Positions 23,969-35,884 of a stretch of DNA of 64,000 nt are shown here, piece by piece (within the stretch, counting starts at the first letter, position 1; each line of letters starts with the position of its first letter). This DNA is from Cristatella mucedo (Eukaryota > Bryozoa > Phylactolaemata > Cristatellidae). The position numbers were made by a program, and so were the translations under genes. Below the pieces are notes generated by a model that saw only the letters and a list, made by a program, of their open reading frames with translations, did not search any database and was not told the DNA's origin. The stretch is taken from contig WPIO01000019.1 of the NCBI GenBank assembly GCA_009760855.2, positions 4,939,501 to 5,003,500 of the forward strand. The letters run 5' to 3'.

Positions 23969-24390
23969 AACACCGAGAGAGTGATAGAGAGAGGGGAGAA
24001 AGAGAGAAAGATGCGGAGAGAGAGAGAGGGGGAGCGAGAGAGAAAGATGCGGAGAGAGAGGGGGAGCGAGAGAGAAAGATGCGGAGAGAGGGGGGAGAGA
24101 GAGGGGGAGCGAGAGAGAGAGAGAGAGAAGTGAGCGAGAGAGAAAGATGCGGAGAGAAAGAGAGAGGGGGAGCGAGAGAGAGAGAGAGGGGGAGAGAGAG
24201 AGGGAGAGAGAGAGAGAAAGATGCGGAGAGAGAGAGAGGGGAGAGCGAGAGAGAAAGGGAGAGAGAGGGAGAGAGAGGGAGAGAGAGAGGGAGAGAGGGA
24301 GAGAGAGAGAGAGAGAGAAAGATGCGGAGAGAGAGGGGGAGAGAGAGAGAGAGAGAGAGAGAGGGAGGAGAGAGAGAGGAAGGGAGTAAA
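23969..24390 (+). repeat. (GA)n repeat with a recurring AAAGATGCGGAGAG unit
   Basis: Long GA/GGGA tracts are punctuated at least six times by AAAGATGCGGAGAGA (near 24008, 24046, 24076, 24142, 24216 and 24317). The array therefore grew by duplication of larger blocks as well as by slippage. Long open frames in all directions here are artefacts of the repeat. Confidence 0.9.
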
Positions 24391-26290
24391 AGCTTGGCGT
24401 GCAATCGTTTATCAGAAGCCTGCACAGTAAACACGCCACAGCGCTAACTTGAGCGGGTGAGGATTATTGTATACCCTTCATAATCTAGGTCCAGCCTGCA
24501 TCTGCTCAGTTATTGGTCACTTTTCGCGACGAGTTTTTTTCCTTTCAGTGAGGCTTCCCGATTTATCCAGCCATCGACAGGTGAGTTGCAAACCTGCCGG
24601 CAGAGCTTTGAGGAAGGTCTTATATCATCGCACGCTTAAAGGGAATCACTGCAACAATGTGGCTACAAGTAAATACTAGCTAGCCCCGAGCCAGCCAAGC
24701 TGCTTGCCAAGCGGCTAAGCTACACGTTGAGCGCAAACAGAAGACTAGACGAAGCAAAGCCAGGCGACGCCGAAACGACATCGGGAGGACCGAGCGGCGG
24801 CTGACATTTGCGCTCGGCTTTCTCAGCGGCTCGATACGAGGCCGATTCTGAGGAGATTCTGCCGAGCTTAAGAGGTCAATACACACTTCAGAATGTCCCG
24901 ACAGTGATGGAAAGCGCAGAGCTGGCGCTAAACCACTTGAGTACGGTCTGGGAAGACTCGGCTGAAGCTGACCGCGAAGCAGTGCAGCCGCCCAGAGTCG
25001 AGTAGCTTCGGTGCCTGGGACACTCCCACTAGGGCCCAGCACAGAGAACCTAGCGTTCCACGTGAGGCCGCCGGCTGCCAGCCGAGGTGGCTAGCGCGCT
25101 GTCGGCTGAAAGACGCTCCCATCCTTCCACGGCTGTCGGACAGAATACTGACTGAGGCGCGGTCCCATGCTCCGCCGCCGGTCAACGGCGCCTGACTGCC
25201 AAAGCACATTTGGCAGCTCCTTCTGGCGAAGGTTTTCTGGACTGTTCACCGCAACACGATCCACTTGTATCGGGCAGAGCTCCCGTGAAGCATCGATTTT
25301 GCATGTGCGCAAATACGCCCGTTGGTGGTCGACACCTGCTGCTCACATCGACCAAGGGGCTGTGCATTTCCCTGACATCTGTAGAAGTGCGCTCGCTCGC
25401 CTGAGACGACCCACCATCGGCACAGCTGTGGCACGATGACACTCTGACGAAACCGGAGAAACGTGTGCATCACCTGGTGCTACCGTGTCAAAGAAGCTTT
25501 CCGGTAATTGCAATTGACCTTCCAGATGAATTCCTGCAAGTGGCAGCCGACTTGCGAAGGGAGCGCCTGCTGACAGTTTTGTCTTTTCTTCTCGAACGAG
25601 TCAATGCAGACTACCCAAATTCGAGCCACTCTCGTATTGCTACAAGAGCAGCGCACGAAAGGAATATTCTATTCGCGACAGGATTACTGAGCTGTTTCCC
25701 TTGCATCCAAGATAACAGAGGTAGAAACTATGTATACAATACACTGTTTATGCTAGACTAACCAAACGATCGACAGTACTGCAAATAAAACCCTATCGGA
25801 GCACATTTCTCAACTTGCTGCAGTCCTCAGAGATTAGAAGGTTGTGCTCCACTTGTTAGGAGCTGCCCCGAACGCCCCCCTCCACCAGTTAGCCCTTGCG
25901 TTCTGCATGTAGCCTAGAGTTTCAGTGCTCCCAGCGCTTTTTTGGATGCGAAATGTTCAATCACTTATATTGCGGCTGCCTTGTACTTGACTCTATAAAT
26001 ATGTGAAGGTGGCTAGGGACTGTCAAGCTTCAGAATGGCACTTCTAAAGGACGACTTAAATCATTTATTAAAAGCTCAAGCCTCCTTAACCTCAAAATCC
26101 CCCCGAGCGGTAAGGGCGAAACGTGAAAAAAATCTCTTCATCCGGCTTTCTAGTCACCGCTACTCCCTGCCACCCGGTTGACTTGCGCTCTGCGGATTCA
26201 GCCCAGGACAAACATCCGGCCTTGTAGTCACACATAAACACACATCCGCACCCACGCACTTACACACACAAACACACACACACACACACT
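24391..26290. other. No recognisable gene; one unexplained open frame at 25465-25761
   Basis: The 98-codon + strand frame at 25465-25761 (contains VIAIDLPDEFLQVAADLRRE) matches no family I recognise. Adjacent + strand frames at 25167-25440 could be an older continuation. This may be the remains of a transposon or chance. No splice or promoter signal supports a gene. Confidence 0.3.
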
Positions 26291-26291
26291 C

Positions 26292-26895
26292 ATGTCACAT
26301 GCCCTAGTCGAAAAACTGCTGACCATAACAAGATCGTCTTCAAGGTTTTGTCACTCACCTTCAGATCCCTTCATTCTTTGGCTCCAGCCTACCTATCAGA
26401 TCTACTCCCCCAGCAGGCTAAGCCTCGTACCACCTGCTTTACGGAATCTAATTGTTTACCTATACCTCGTACAAACCTCAAACTCTTTGGAGACCGTGCC
26501 TCTAGTTTGTATGCTCCCAAGCCTGGAACTCACTTCCGACTTGCGTCGTGACATCTCCTGACTTGACCACATTTAAAAAGAATTTTAATTTTTCTTGACC
26601 ACATTTAAAAAGAAACTTAAATTTAGTGGGTCCCTGTGATTCGTCATGTATGTGCTTATGCGTGCTGACACTGTGCATGCTGCCACTAAGCATACTTGCA
26701 TGCTGACCCTGTGCATGTCACCCCTAACCATGTTAATCTTGATGTTTATTGAGCGTGCTACCACTAACCATTTGATCGTGCTTCCTTTGCAGCAATTGTA
26801 AAGTGCCTAGAATGAGATTTAGTTCTCTGAGGGCACTCTATCAAATGTATTAATATTATCATCATTATTATCATTACTATTATTGTTATTAGATC
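26292..26895 (+). mobile_element. LINE-A 3' fragment
   Basis: It contains [23 protein letters not shown] C-terminal sequence with frameshifts and a duplicated TTGACCACATTTAAAAAGAA stretch (26560-26615). The 3' untranslated part and the hairpin follow. The outer arms here are AAGTGCC (26801-26807) and GGCACT (26831-26836), a compensated change from AAGCGCC/GGCGCT. It ends in an ATT/ATC-rich tail. Confidence 0.8.
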
Positions 26896-26962
26896 AACGC
26901 AGGTTTTTGACCCATGCTGACAGGCTAGCTCTCAATCTAGAAATACCGGGCATGATGGCACC

Positions 26963-27107
26963 GCCTTGGTTTGGCCCAGGGGTAAGGTGCTCGTTTTTGA
27001 CGACCGAGGTCATGGGCTCGAGCCCTGCAGAATATGCGAAGCCTTTTAGAGATTAATTTATCTTAGGATGCTATAAAAATTAACTATATATATATATATA
27101 TATATAT
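26963..27107 (+). mobile_element. SINE family 1 copy ending in (TA)n
   Basis: The head is TTTGGCCCAGGGGTAAGGTGC and the B box GGTCATGGGCTCGAGCCC. The body is decayed and a TA microsatellite at 27084-27107 takes the place of the tail. Confidence 0.7.
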
Positions 27108-27599
27108 GTGTGTGAGCTGTGGCTCGCTGAGCTGTACAAACGCGGTGAAAACGTAACTACCAACCCAGCTGACTACGCACTAGCACGCTCCGATGCAATG
27201 CTTTTTTATGCTGGCCTTGTCACGTTACTTACGTTCAAAAGCGTCCTTATTTTAGCGAAGGTGTCCTTAACCCTTAGCCCTTGTCCTTAATCCTTGGTCA
27301 TTGCTTCCATTGCAGCGAGCTGTAAACCCCTGGATTCGATTCGATTTGAACGCAATACAAATGACTTGTAATTATTATTTTCACAGTTGTATTTCAATGT
27401 AGAATTGTTGTACCACGTATGCGTTGTTACCAAGTTCATTTCTAGCTGAGTCGGCAGTAAAGAGTCAAGACGCGTCAGGCCAATGTGATTTTTTCAATCA
27501 CAGAAAAATATACATTCCGCGGATCTGTCGCCTCTGCGCAGGGTTTTTGGGTCAATCTTGAGGTCCCCCTCGAGCCAGTAGACAAAAACGCGCCAAGCT

Positions 27600-27760
27600 T
27601 CGCCCCCCCCCCCCGGTTTGTGCTATAGATCTAAATACCTGCAACTTCAAACAATCCTACCACAAGCAGAATTCGAACACGGGATCGTTATTTCGAGCTT
27701 GGCGACGTACCTTAAGCTACTTAGCTTCCGCAATGGTTCGGCATAGAACCCTTCAGCTCA
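27600..27760 (-). mobile_element. Possible tRNA-derived SINE
   Basis: On the - strand a B-box-like GTGTTCGAATTC follows an A-box-like TAGCTTAAGG at tRNA spacing. The body is unlike families 1 and 2. A 12-nt C run lies at 27603-27614. It is a single copy in this window, so the assignment is weak. Confidence 0.3.
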
Positions 27761-29340
27761 ACGTCATGCTCGTAACAATAGCCAAATAATGGTGGCCACT
27801 CGTAAGAAGTCGTAGCTGTCAGTTTTCCCCACCTGTTTGTGACAAAGCCTGTATGAGTACTTGCTGCGAAAACGCAGCTGACCTACCATATCCAGGGTGC
27901 ATATGGCAGTATTAGACCTAAATACGACAAGACCAAGCCCTTGAAGAAGCGCCACTAGGTTGTTTGGCTGGCCACTTAGTCGAATTAAAATGAAAAACTT
28001 AGGTTTCAAATGCAACAAACTAATACCTCTTCAATTATGCCAGTTACATACCTACGCGTACGTACGCACGCACGTCCGCACATCATACATAACTAGCTAC
28101 ATCCTCGCTGGTCACCAACGAGCGCCTGGCCTAAACTAGCTGGTTTCCAAGTCTGCCACTCGCTCGTCACCAAAACTTTTTTGTTCAGTAGCCTTAGTTT
28201 TAAAGCAGTTTATTGAACAATTTCTTGAGTGAATCTTTTTTCACTTTTGGTTGTTTTTATGTCTGCCGGCACAGAGCAAAGCCAGGTAAAGACGCGGCGG
28301 TACGCTCCTCCAGGCCCGACCAAAGTTCTTGTTTACAATTATGGATCTTGATGCACTACGAAATTATAAGTTTAAATAAAACATAGGAAAAGCCGGGTGA
28401 TACCGCTGCAATTACGCATAAGCACTCTAAACTCAAGTCAGCTGCATGGCATCCGGCTGCAGCATGCCTGCCTACTTACTCTAACTGAGCAGTGCTGAAC
28501 GGAAAAACTATCTCTGATCCTGACTACTTAAGCATCATAAGCCCAAAACAGGCGGCGCTCTCACGCCAAATGTACAGCATTGAACTTATTTACCACATGC
28601 CTACCTGATCTGCTTGAGCGTCGTCTGGATTAACAGAATATGGCCAAACCTCCTCGGGGAGTTTAAGAAAACCCATTCTATAAGAGTAACTCGTTTATGT
28701 TTTACTCTATACCCTCCGGGCGCGTAAGGTTGTTGATGAGGAGTGACCTACATTAATAACTTATTATTTCTGCTGGATTCTTATATTGTAGCATACTTAT
28801 TGCTTCTCGTAGCTATGACAGCCAAGCTGGTCATGGCCAATGGTTTAATTGGTCAGGACTTTCAGAAGTTGAACAACCAGCTGCCATGATTTCTAAGCAA
28901 ATTAACGTTGGCCATAATTTGCTTTGTTGATATGCCTACTTGATATAATTCCATTACAATGCAGTGCGGCCAATAGCTCCAGGAACGTTAAATAATTTAT
29001 TTTAGCGATGCAAGCGACAATTTAAAACCAGGCTACGGCCGTTCTAAATCTAGCATGTCAGCGCACGTTCATAGTGTTGAGAGCGAATCTTGCTATAAAA
29101 CTCTAAAATACTGGGATCCGGGATTCCCTGGTTCGTTGATGGCGCAGCTTGTTGACGCAGCCGACGCCGATGCTTAATAAGGGGCGCAGGGAGAACGCTA
29201 CTTTCTGCTGGATCGCCGCCGTTTTCAAAAGTCTCAGACGTCTTTAAGATGTCTCATCCTCATGCTTTAGAATTGCGACGGTATAGAACGCCGCGCTTCT
29301 CGCACGTTTGTCTTTTGAAAGTCCTCGGTCCGTGCCACGC
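27761..29340. other. No gene seen
   Basis: I see neither a recognisable coding segment nor a clear repeat in this stretch. Confidence 0.4.
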
Positions 29341-29463
29341 GTCCGATGAATAGCAACTCGAACGTGCGGTCTCGCCTTCTCGCATTTGAAGAGAGAGCCG
29401 CAGTCAAGCGGATCGCATCCCTTTTATTTCGCTCCAGCCGCCTACTAACAGCAGTGCGATATG

Positions 29464-29523
29464 GTGACAGTCACAGTAGAAGAGGCCTTTCTCGTGACAG
29501 TCACAGTAGAAGAGGCCTTTCTC
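29464..29523 (+). repeat. Perfect 30-bp tandem duplication
   Basis: The unit starts GTGACAGTCACAGTAG and occurs twice head to tail without a mismatch, which suggests a recent event. Confidence 0.9.
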
Positions 29524-29904
29524 GTCCACATTGCACGGGCCTCTGGCCTCTGCGGCGATACTATGCACTCGAATATTCTCAATTGATAACAGTGTGTGTC
29601 TATACTTGCTGGCGAAGACCCGGAAGCGCAGTGGTGACTGCATCTGCAATTGCAGAACCACCCTTACCCCATGCATCTTGACGCCTTTAAACTGATGGTG
29701 GTTCATAAATTTCTCAAGCCCGCAGTGAGAAAAAGTGGACGCGCGCCGGAAGCGTATATGCTCAGAAGCTCGGGAAACCGTTTACCTTTTCTCGCTGATT
29801 GGTTAATCAGTCAGAAAAACTTCTCCGCGATTGGCATCGCAGGACCCAGTTGGCTAATGCGGTATGGAAAACTGGGTTAATGACTAAGCGATCTCGGTTG
29901 CGGC

Positions 29905-30050
29905 CGAGGGTCTGGGCCGCATGCACGGCTAAATAGCTCAAGCCCTTACCCGAAATACGCGAGGTCATAGCTTGAATCGGACAGCTGTGTCCAGCCCAAA
30001 AGTGTCTTTAGGCCATCGGCAAAGTTCTTTCTGAGAGACGGTCAGGTTCT
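29905..30050 (+). mobile_element. Possible tRNA-derived SINE
   Basis: It has an A-box-like AAATAGCTCAAG and a B-box-like GGTCATAGCTTGAATCGG. No second copy of its body is visible here. Confidence 0.3.
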
Positions 30051-30837
30051 CTCTCTTACCTGTGCTTATCTTCTTCCTCTAGTCATTGATGAGCACGTAT
30101 CTTCAGACGGGAGCCATACTGAAAGATATGAAACTGGGCTTGCTATACCTGTCACCCGACTACCTCCCTGCGAGCATAACCACATTATAAGTAGAGAAAA
30201 TAGTCATCTAATGAAAGGTAGAACTACATAAAGATTCGACTGTACAATGTGCGTTTATTTTGAAATACCTCAAACCCTCCATTACACCATCCACCTTTGC
30301 CATATCTCGCGTGCTGGTTCTTTTCCCAAATTACGGTGCAAGGTATATTTCTCTTCTTGTTTTTCATTCTGCTATAATAGGTTTTTTCCAAAGTGCAGCT
30401 ATTATAGAAATTGGCAGGTGCTGAAAGTGTATTGCAAGTGTATCCCAGTATCACAAGAATTTTCTGTACGAAACTATGCTTCTGCATTCCCGTTAAGTTC
30501 AGGGCTTCACCGTACGTTTTGGAGCAGTCTCTGCTTGGAACAGTACACTCTCGGCAGATGTGGAAAAGTGTTTTCAAATAATTAGTCTATCTCAGAAGAA
30601 CAGTGCCAACGTAAACATGAATTGTTATCTATTGGACTGATAGATGCGCTTGTTCTCTACTTGCAAAAGCTAATTCAGCTCTGAGCTTGTGAAAGTGTGC
30701 GTCTGCAAGACATTATAGCTGTAGCATGCCACGCTTTACCTTAGAACCGATTTTAAAATGCACCATGGCCAATGAATTAAAGCAGTGCATTTTGCTCAGC
30801 GGTGCCATATATGCATGATTGGCGGATACATGCATAT

Positions 30838-30905
30838 GATATTATATATATATATATATGCAAATGATATATGATATATCATATATGATATATGCATAAT
30901 TGGCG
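30838..30905. repeat. AT-rich palindrome between two TTGGCGGA repeats
   Basis: (AT)n runs into GATATATGATATATCATATATGATATATGC, which can fold on itself. TGCATGATTGGCGGA (30812) and TGCATAATTGGCGGA (30892) flank it in the same orientation. Confidence 0.7.
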
Positions 30906-31157
30906 GACAGCAAAGTCTTCTCAAACCCGGTTTTTAAGGCACGTACTCAGACGCCTTAACTGCTTTGATTCTTTGTTTTGGTAGCATACAAGTCAGTTGC
31001 TGCTGCTAAAATTTTAAATGAAGTTTGTTGAAATTTTACCTTTTGGCTTTCTTATTTTCATTAATTTCTCCACCATCTTAGTCCAAGAAAGAATTCACTT
31101 CGCTCCCTTGAAGCACTAGAGTCTATCAGACAATGCAAAAGCATGAAATATTTAGAA

Positions 31158-32290
31158 TAATAGTAATAATGCATTTGATATAGCGCTCTCAGAGAACTCC
31201 ATCTTACGCACTTTATATTTGCTGCATAGGAAGCACGAGCAAATGGTTAGTGGTAGCATGCTCAATAGACAACAAGAATAACATGGTTAGGGGTGACATG
31301 CGCAGGGTCAGCATGCAAGTATGCTTAGTGGCAGCATGCACAGGGTCAGCACGCATAAGCACATGTAGGCCAAATCACAGGGACCCACTAAATGCTGTGA
31401 TGAATATGTGTGTTTTTAGTTTATTTTTAAATGTAGTCAAGTCGGGAGATGTCGTGACGCAAGTCGGGAGTGAGTTCCGGGCTTTGGGAGCATATGAACT
31501 AAAGGCACGGTCTCCAAAGAATTTGATGTTTGCACGAGGTATAGGTAAACAATTAGATTCCGAAAAGCAAGTGGTCCGATGCTTAGCCTGGTGGGGAAGT
31601 AGATCTGATAGGTAGACTGGAACCAAAGAATGAAGTGACCTAAAAGTGAGCGACAAAACCTTGAAGTCGAGGCGTTTCTTGACTGGGAGCCAGTGCAGGT
31701 CGGCGTTAAGTGGTGAGATGTGGCAACTGCACCGCTCAAAACAGACAAGCCTAGCTGCGGAGTTTTGTACCAGCTGTAAGCGCCTGATTGCACAGGCCGG
31801 TAGACCAGCAAACAGTAAGTTACAGAAGTCCAGACGGGATGTCACAAATGCATGGACCAAATTAGATGTAGTATAAAGCCTAAATAAGCCCAAAGTTTAG
31901 AACTGTTGTGTAGCCAAACGTACACAGATATGACTGTAGAGCTAATATGACCGTCTAATAAAGGGTCATTTTGGAACAGGACATCTAGACTTCGTGCATA
32001 TTCAACAGGAGATATGCTGATAGAGCCAATTTTGAGCATTAACCTTTCTAATTTCTGAATCGCACTTGGTTTACCGATAGCTAGTAAGTTGATTTTATCA
32101 TCATATCATTCAATATAGGAAAGTTTGCAGCCATTCATTTGCGAATGTCATCAATACACGCAGCAAGGGAGTTGAGAGGATTCGACGTGCTGGATGGCTG
32201 GGATGGATCAAAGCCAGGGTTCAACTGATTGCCATCTGCATAAAAGTGAAAGCCTAGATTGTTCCTGGCAATCAAATCACATATTTACTC
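31158..32290 (-). mobile_element. LINE-A 3' fragment, fairly well preserved
   Basis: The ATT-type tail and hairpin lie at 31158-31225 on the - strand. A nearly open C-terminal frame (31375-31893) runs [14 protein letters not shown] to FITAFSGSL. Upstream (to about 32290) are remnants of FLKLND and FHFYADG, the reverse-transcriptase catalytic region with the second D lost. It is 5' truncated there. Confidence 0.85.
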
Positions 32291-33414
32291 ACGAAAGATA
32301 AACCGCACTTTTTTAAAATTAGGTAAAAGTCATGTCCATTAGATTTGTCCAAATTTTTGCTGGTACATACTTTGTTCAAGTTATCTAACTTTGCATCTTT
32401 TTTTTTACATGTCTTCTGATACATTCTTGAAGATATTGCCTGGACTGTCGGATGGATTAATACAGCACTAAATGGATGTGCACCACCAGTGCTAAAAACT
32501 AAAATTTCTTATCTTCCTCAGGAGTTTAACCAATGACTTCCGAACCAGAACATAGTGTCATACCAACTCAACCTTTTCGATTCTTTAGGAGCACATGACG
32601 TAACTTCTAGCAGTCTCCCATGCTCTGGCTATGTCAATGTCAGACTCACAGCAGCCCTCTCCTTCAAGTGCTTCTTGTGGAGCCCGTTCAATGGGCCTGC
32701 TCTGTAAACATCCCATGCCTGTGATAATTGCCCACGTCTCCACGAGTTATCAATTCCTGAGAGTCTAGCCACGCGATAATCTCTTGCATCTAGCGATCGA
32801 GGGAGTGGCAGCCGTGGATTGCTGTCAGCATCGGCAGCAGGCATCAAATGGTTCAGGCAGAGGGCACCTCCCCAATTGTTTGGTCTGACTTCATTTATCG
32901 TGCCCCGTGCACAACTTGGAGCCAGGTAGCTACGGCATGATCAACCTCTTCAAGCTGATAAGCTTTTTAGACTGTGGTGCTAAACAGGTTGCTAGCCGTA
33001 TCTAGAATTTTAAGTCACTCGCTGCTTGTCATTTTTGATGAGCATTGTACATTTCTCGTGGCATGCTTGCTCACTTGAGGACTAATCAGTTAGAGTAGCA
33101 GGGCACAGTACTCAGCCGATCTGATAGAGATGCAAGGATTAGATGGCACTGGTTTTGTAACCAGTTTAATTTATACGGGACTAGCTTTAGGGAATAAATG
33201 CCACTGCATCACCTAAGGATAAAACCAAGTACGATGAGTTGTTGCCTGCCATTGAAGTGAGCCTATTAAATCGCTTAACACTTCACAAGCATGCGCCTAA
33301 ACTTCCGGGTAGCATAAACTTTGTCAAATACTTACCTAAATATTTGCCTAATAGCAGTATCCTTCGATTCGACTATATATGTGAGTGTGTGTGTTCGTGC
33401 GTGCGTGTGTGTGT
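32291..33414. other. No gene seen
   Basis: Short frames only. A GT-rich microsatellite lies at about 33380-33418. Nothing here can be tied to the cyclase exon downstream. Confidence 0.4.
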
Positions 33415-33420
33415 GTGTAC

Positions 33421-33558
33421 AATTCATGTGAATAGAGCCCTAAGAGAACTTAATCTCTATTCGGGCGTTTTACATATTCCACGGGGCTCGAGCCCACGAC
33501 CTCGGCCAGACCTTGGTGAGGGCGAGCACCTTAACCACTGGGCCAAACCAGCTCGGCA
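33421..33558 (-). mobile_element. SINE family 1 copy
   Basis: On the - strand the head GAGCTGGTTTGGCCCAGTGG, the B box GGTCGTGGGCTCGAGCCCC and the AATAGAGATTAAGTTCTCTT hairpin are all in place. This is a nearly complete copy. Confidence 0.85.
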
Positions 33559-33614
33559 TTGTTACTATCCTTCTTCTTTTTTGAAGTGCAATACTGTGTC
33601 TGGCTATTTTTTAG

Positions 33615-33719
33615 ATTGTTACTCTGCTCAATAACATATACACAGTTTTCGATGAGATAATTGGGAACTACGACGTTTACAAAGTGAAAACCATCGGCGA
33701 TGCTTGCACAGTTGTCAGC
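33615..33719 (+). pseudogene. Orphan exon of a class III nucleotidyl (guanylate) cyclase catalytic domain
   Basis: After a pyrimidine-rich TATTTTTTAG acceptor the + strand reads [18 protein letters not shown] followed by [17 protein letters not shown]. This is the region of receptor guanylate cyclases that usually reads LLN-LYT-FD-II, then DVYKVETIGDAYMVVSGLP. In such enzymes this segment carries the second metal-binding Asp (GDA), which is present. The family Tyr after GDA is Cys here, the SGLP end is missing, no GT donor follows, and the frame stops at 33747. I see no other cyclase exon nearby; a weak FLGDTND echo at about 34058-34080 is not convincing. It is best read as a decayed or stray exon copy, with an incomplete real gene as the alternative. 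Confidence 0.6.
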
Positions 33720-33749
33720 ATGATCTGTCGATATGAGCTTGACCAGTAG

Positions 33750-35880
33750 CTGTTTTTGGTCTAATTCTACAATTTACAAAAATAAATAACATTACTTTTA
33801 CCTTCGTCAAAGCTGTCTCCTGAAAACTGATCATTGAAATGAGCTGGCCAAGACTATTAAATGGTGAACTGAAATCCGCAAAGATTAACTGCTGCATCGA
33901 AATATCTATGCATCCCCACTTTACGGCAAAGTTGATCGGCTTTCGAAGAGGAGATACGGGGATTAATAAGATGCACTAACCTCCATACGATCAGAAACAG
34001 TCTACGAAGTGTAAGCTCTTACAGATGCACGATACCGCCGTGAGCAGGAGCACGTTTTCCTTGGCGACACCAATGACATTGGTAGTCTGGGACAACAGCA
34101 AATGTACGATCCGGATGATGGGCTTAGAAGTCAGTGCATTTTGACTTCGAACGGTCCGAATTCAGGAGTGGCCTGTGAGGATTGTAATGAATGGAGCAAT
34201 AAATAAGATCAACTAAATTCCACTATTACTGCTATCACAAAAGGGCGGTTATCGGTACAGTACAGACACCACGGGTCGAAACGGGTGAGCGGAACAAATC
34301 TGCTTACGTTTCAGCTACATATATTGAAGCTTCCTTTGCCATGCCCATGACGCAGTTGTACTCATGCTAGTGCCGTTCGCTACCTGGTATTCTCCTTTCA
34401 TGCATCGATTGTCTTCGTCGCTCATATTTGTTTCAATAAAGCGACACAGTGGTTTCGTGGTAGCTGAGCTCGGCATAAGCTGATACACTACCTTGGGATA
34501 GGAAACGCATGTGCACATATACCAAGAAGAAATTAATGCAACTGGCTCGACCTATGTATTTGGCCTACGTGCCACAATCGGTAAAGTTCGCGATCTGTAT
34601 ATAAGTACATACAGAAGCAACACCTGCCGGCCTACTCGGAGACCCTCGAGTCTACACTGCCAGGCTGACGGACACTATGCAACTCAATGGCAGGCGTAGC
34701 TTGTAAACGAATCATTATTATCAACCGGCAACAGATGGTGCTGCCTGTGTGCACTTATTTCGAAATAAGATCAAGACATTGAAATGGGCTGCTCCTACCC
34801 AACTCTCTTGCAAAGCGATCAGGTACACCGACTGCTTCGCAATGCGAAGCAAAGCCTAATAAATAGCCTCTGACGCACACCTGGAGAGCCACCAATTAAA
34901 TGCTGCTGCTGACACGAGTTGGCCACCACGGCAACATTGTTAGGCAGCAGCAGAATTAGCCATCTTCCACTGTAGCATTTCTATAATTTGCTTGCACTAG
35001 GCCCTAAGAAGCCACTTTGACCAATGGAGTGCCGGTGAGTGCATACCATTCAGTGCTTGCCCTCCTTATGCACTCTCTCTCCATGCTTTGCACAACTGAA
35101 AAATGGAGCTGCACTTGTCCAAACAGGAGTACGCAACAGGCTCGCCGCAGCTGCACTCATTGGCTAAATCGCAAAACGTTCTTAATTGCAGCACTGAAAG
35201 CCAGCTGAGCTTGCTTTCACTGTGAGAACTCGGCACTGGACCTACGGATCTCAATGACTATGAGATACTGTTGGCGTCAGCTGTTTCTTGTGGCCACGTC
35301 CCCAAAGGTGGTGCTATTAGGGTCCTCCCTTGCTGCTGACGGTAGGCACACTCTATATGCTCTGCTCGAGGTCCATGAGTTTTAGCAATTCTCAAGTAAG
35401 GACTTTGTAAGGTAGAACTTCTGAAGAGAAGTCTAGACTCCTTCAAACTACCTCTAACCCCCTACTCGCCCACTGACAATACTGCACCACAAATCCAGAA
35501 TTGAAGTTCTTGAAATACTGCCAATCAAACTTAAAAAGGTTAGCATAGTGTCACTGGTTGAGTATTTGTGTTCAGGTTTCTAACTGACCATTCATGTTGG
35601 AAATCGTCAGCCCAGCAATCCTGCAAGTAAGGATGTGCTAAAGGCAGCATTGGGTGGCGCCGCTTTCTCTTGGACCTGGACTTAATTATCGGTCAAACTT
35701 GAATTAGCATCTCATTGTGAGCTGATGCACCGATCCTCCATCAACTCAGCAAAGCCACAAACCCCTCTACTTTTCCTGCAGCCTTTTCACAAGCTAGCTT
35801 TCAGTAAATAACTAAGGTAATATAATTTCAAGTGTCTTACGAAGTTAATAACTAATTACCCATATTATTTGAATGGGTAA
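33750..35880. other. No gene seen
   Basis: No coding segment, RNA gene or repeat that I can support. Confidence 0.35.
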
Positions 35881-35884
35881 GGTC

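Noticed and set aside
23913..24447. Open frames of 120-173 codons in the GA array
   Set aside because: They read (Leu-Ser)n or (Arg-Glu)n and are products of the dinucleotide repeat.
30224..30585. 117- and 112-codon open frames on opposite strands
   Set aside because: No family resemblance and no splice or polyadenylation context; both strands are open over the same bases, which suggests chance.
33421..33558. Real tRNA gene at this and the other tRNA-like boxes
   Set aside because: The tRNA-like heads are followed by a shared non-tRNA body and hairpin tail in several dispersed copies, and the acceptor stem is not formed. They are SINEs.
34058..34090. FLGDTND as the FGDTVN cyclase motif, a second cyclase exon
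   Set aside because: Only a few residues agree, the following RMES sequence is absent, and no splice sites fit.
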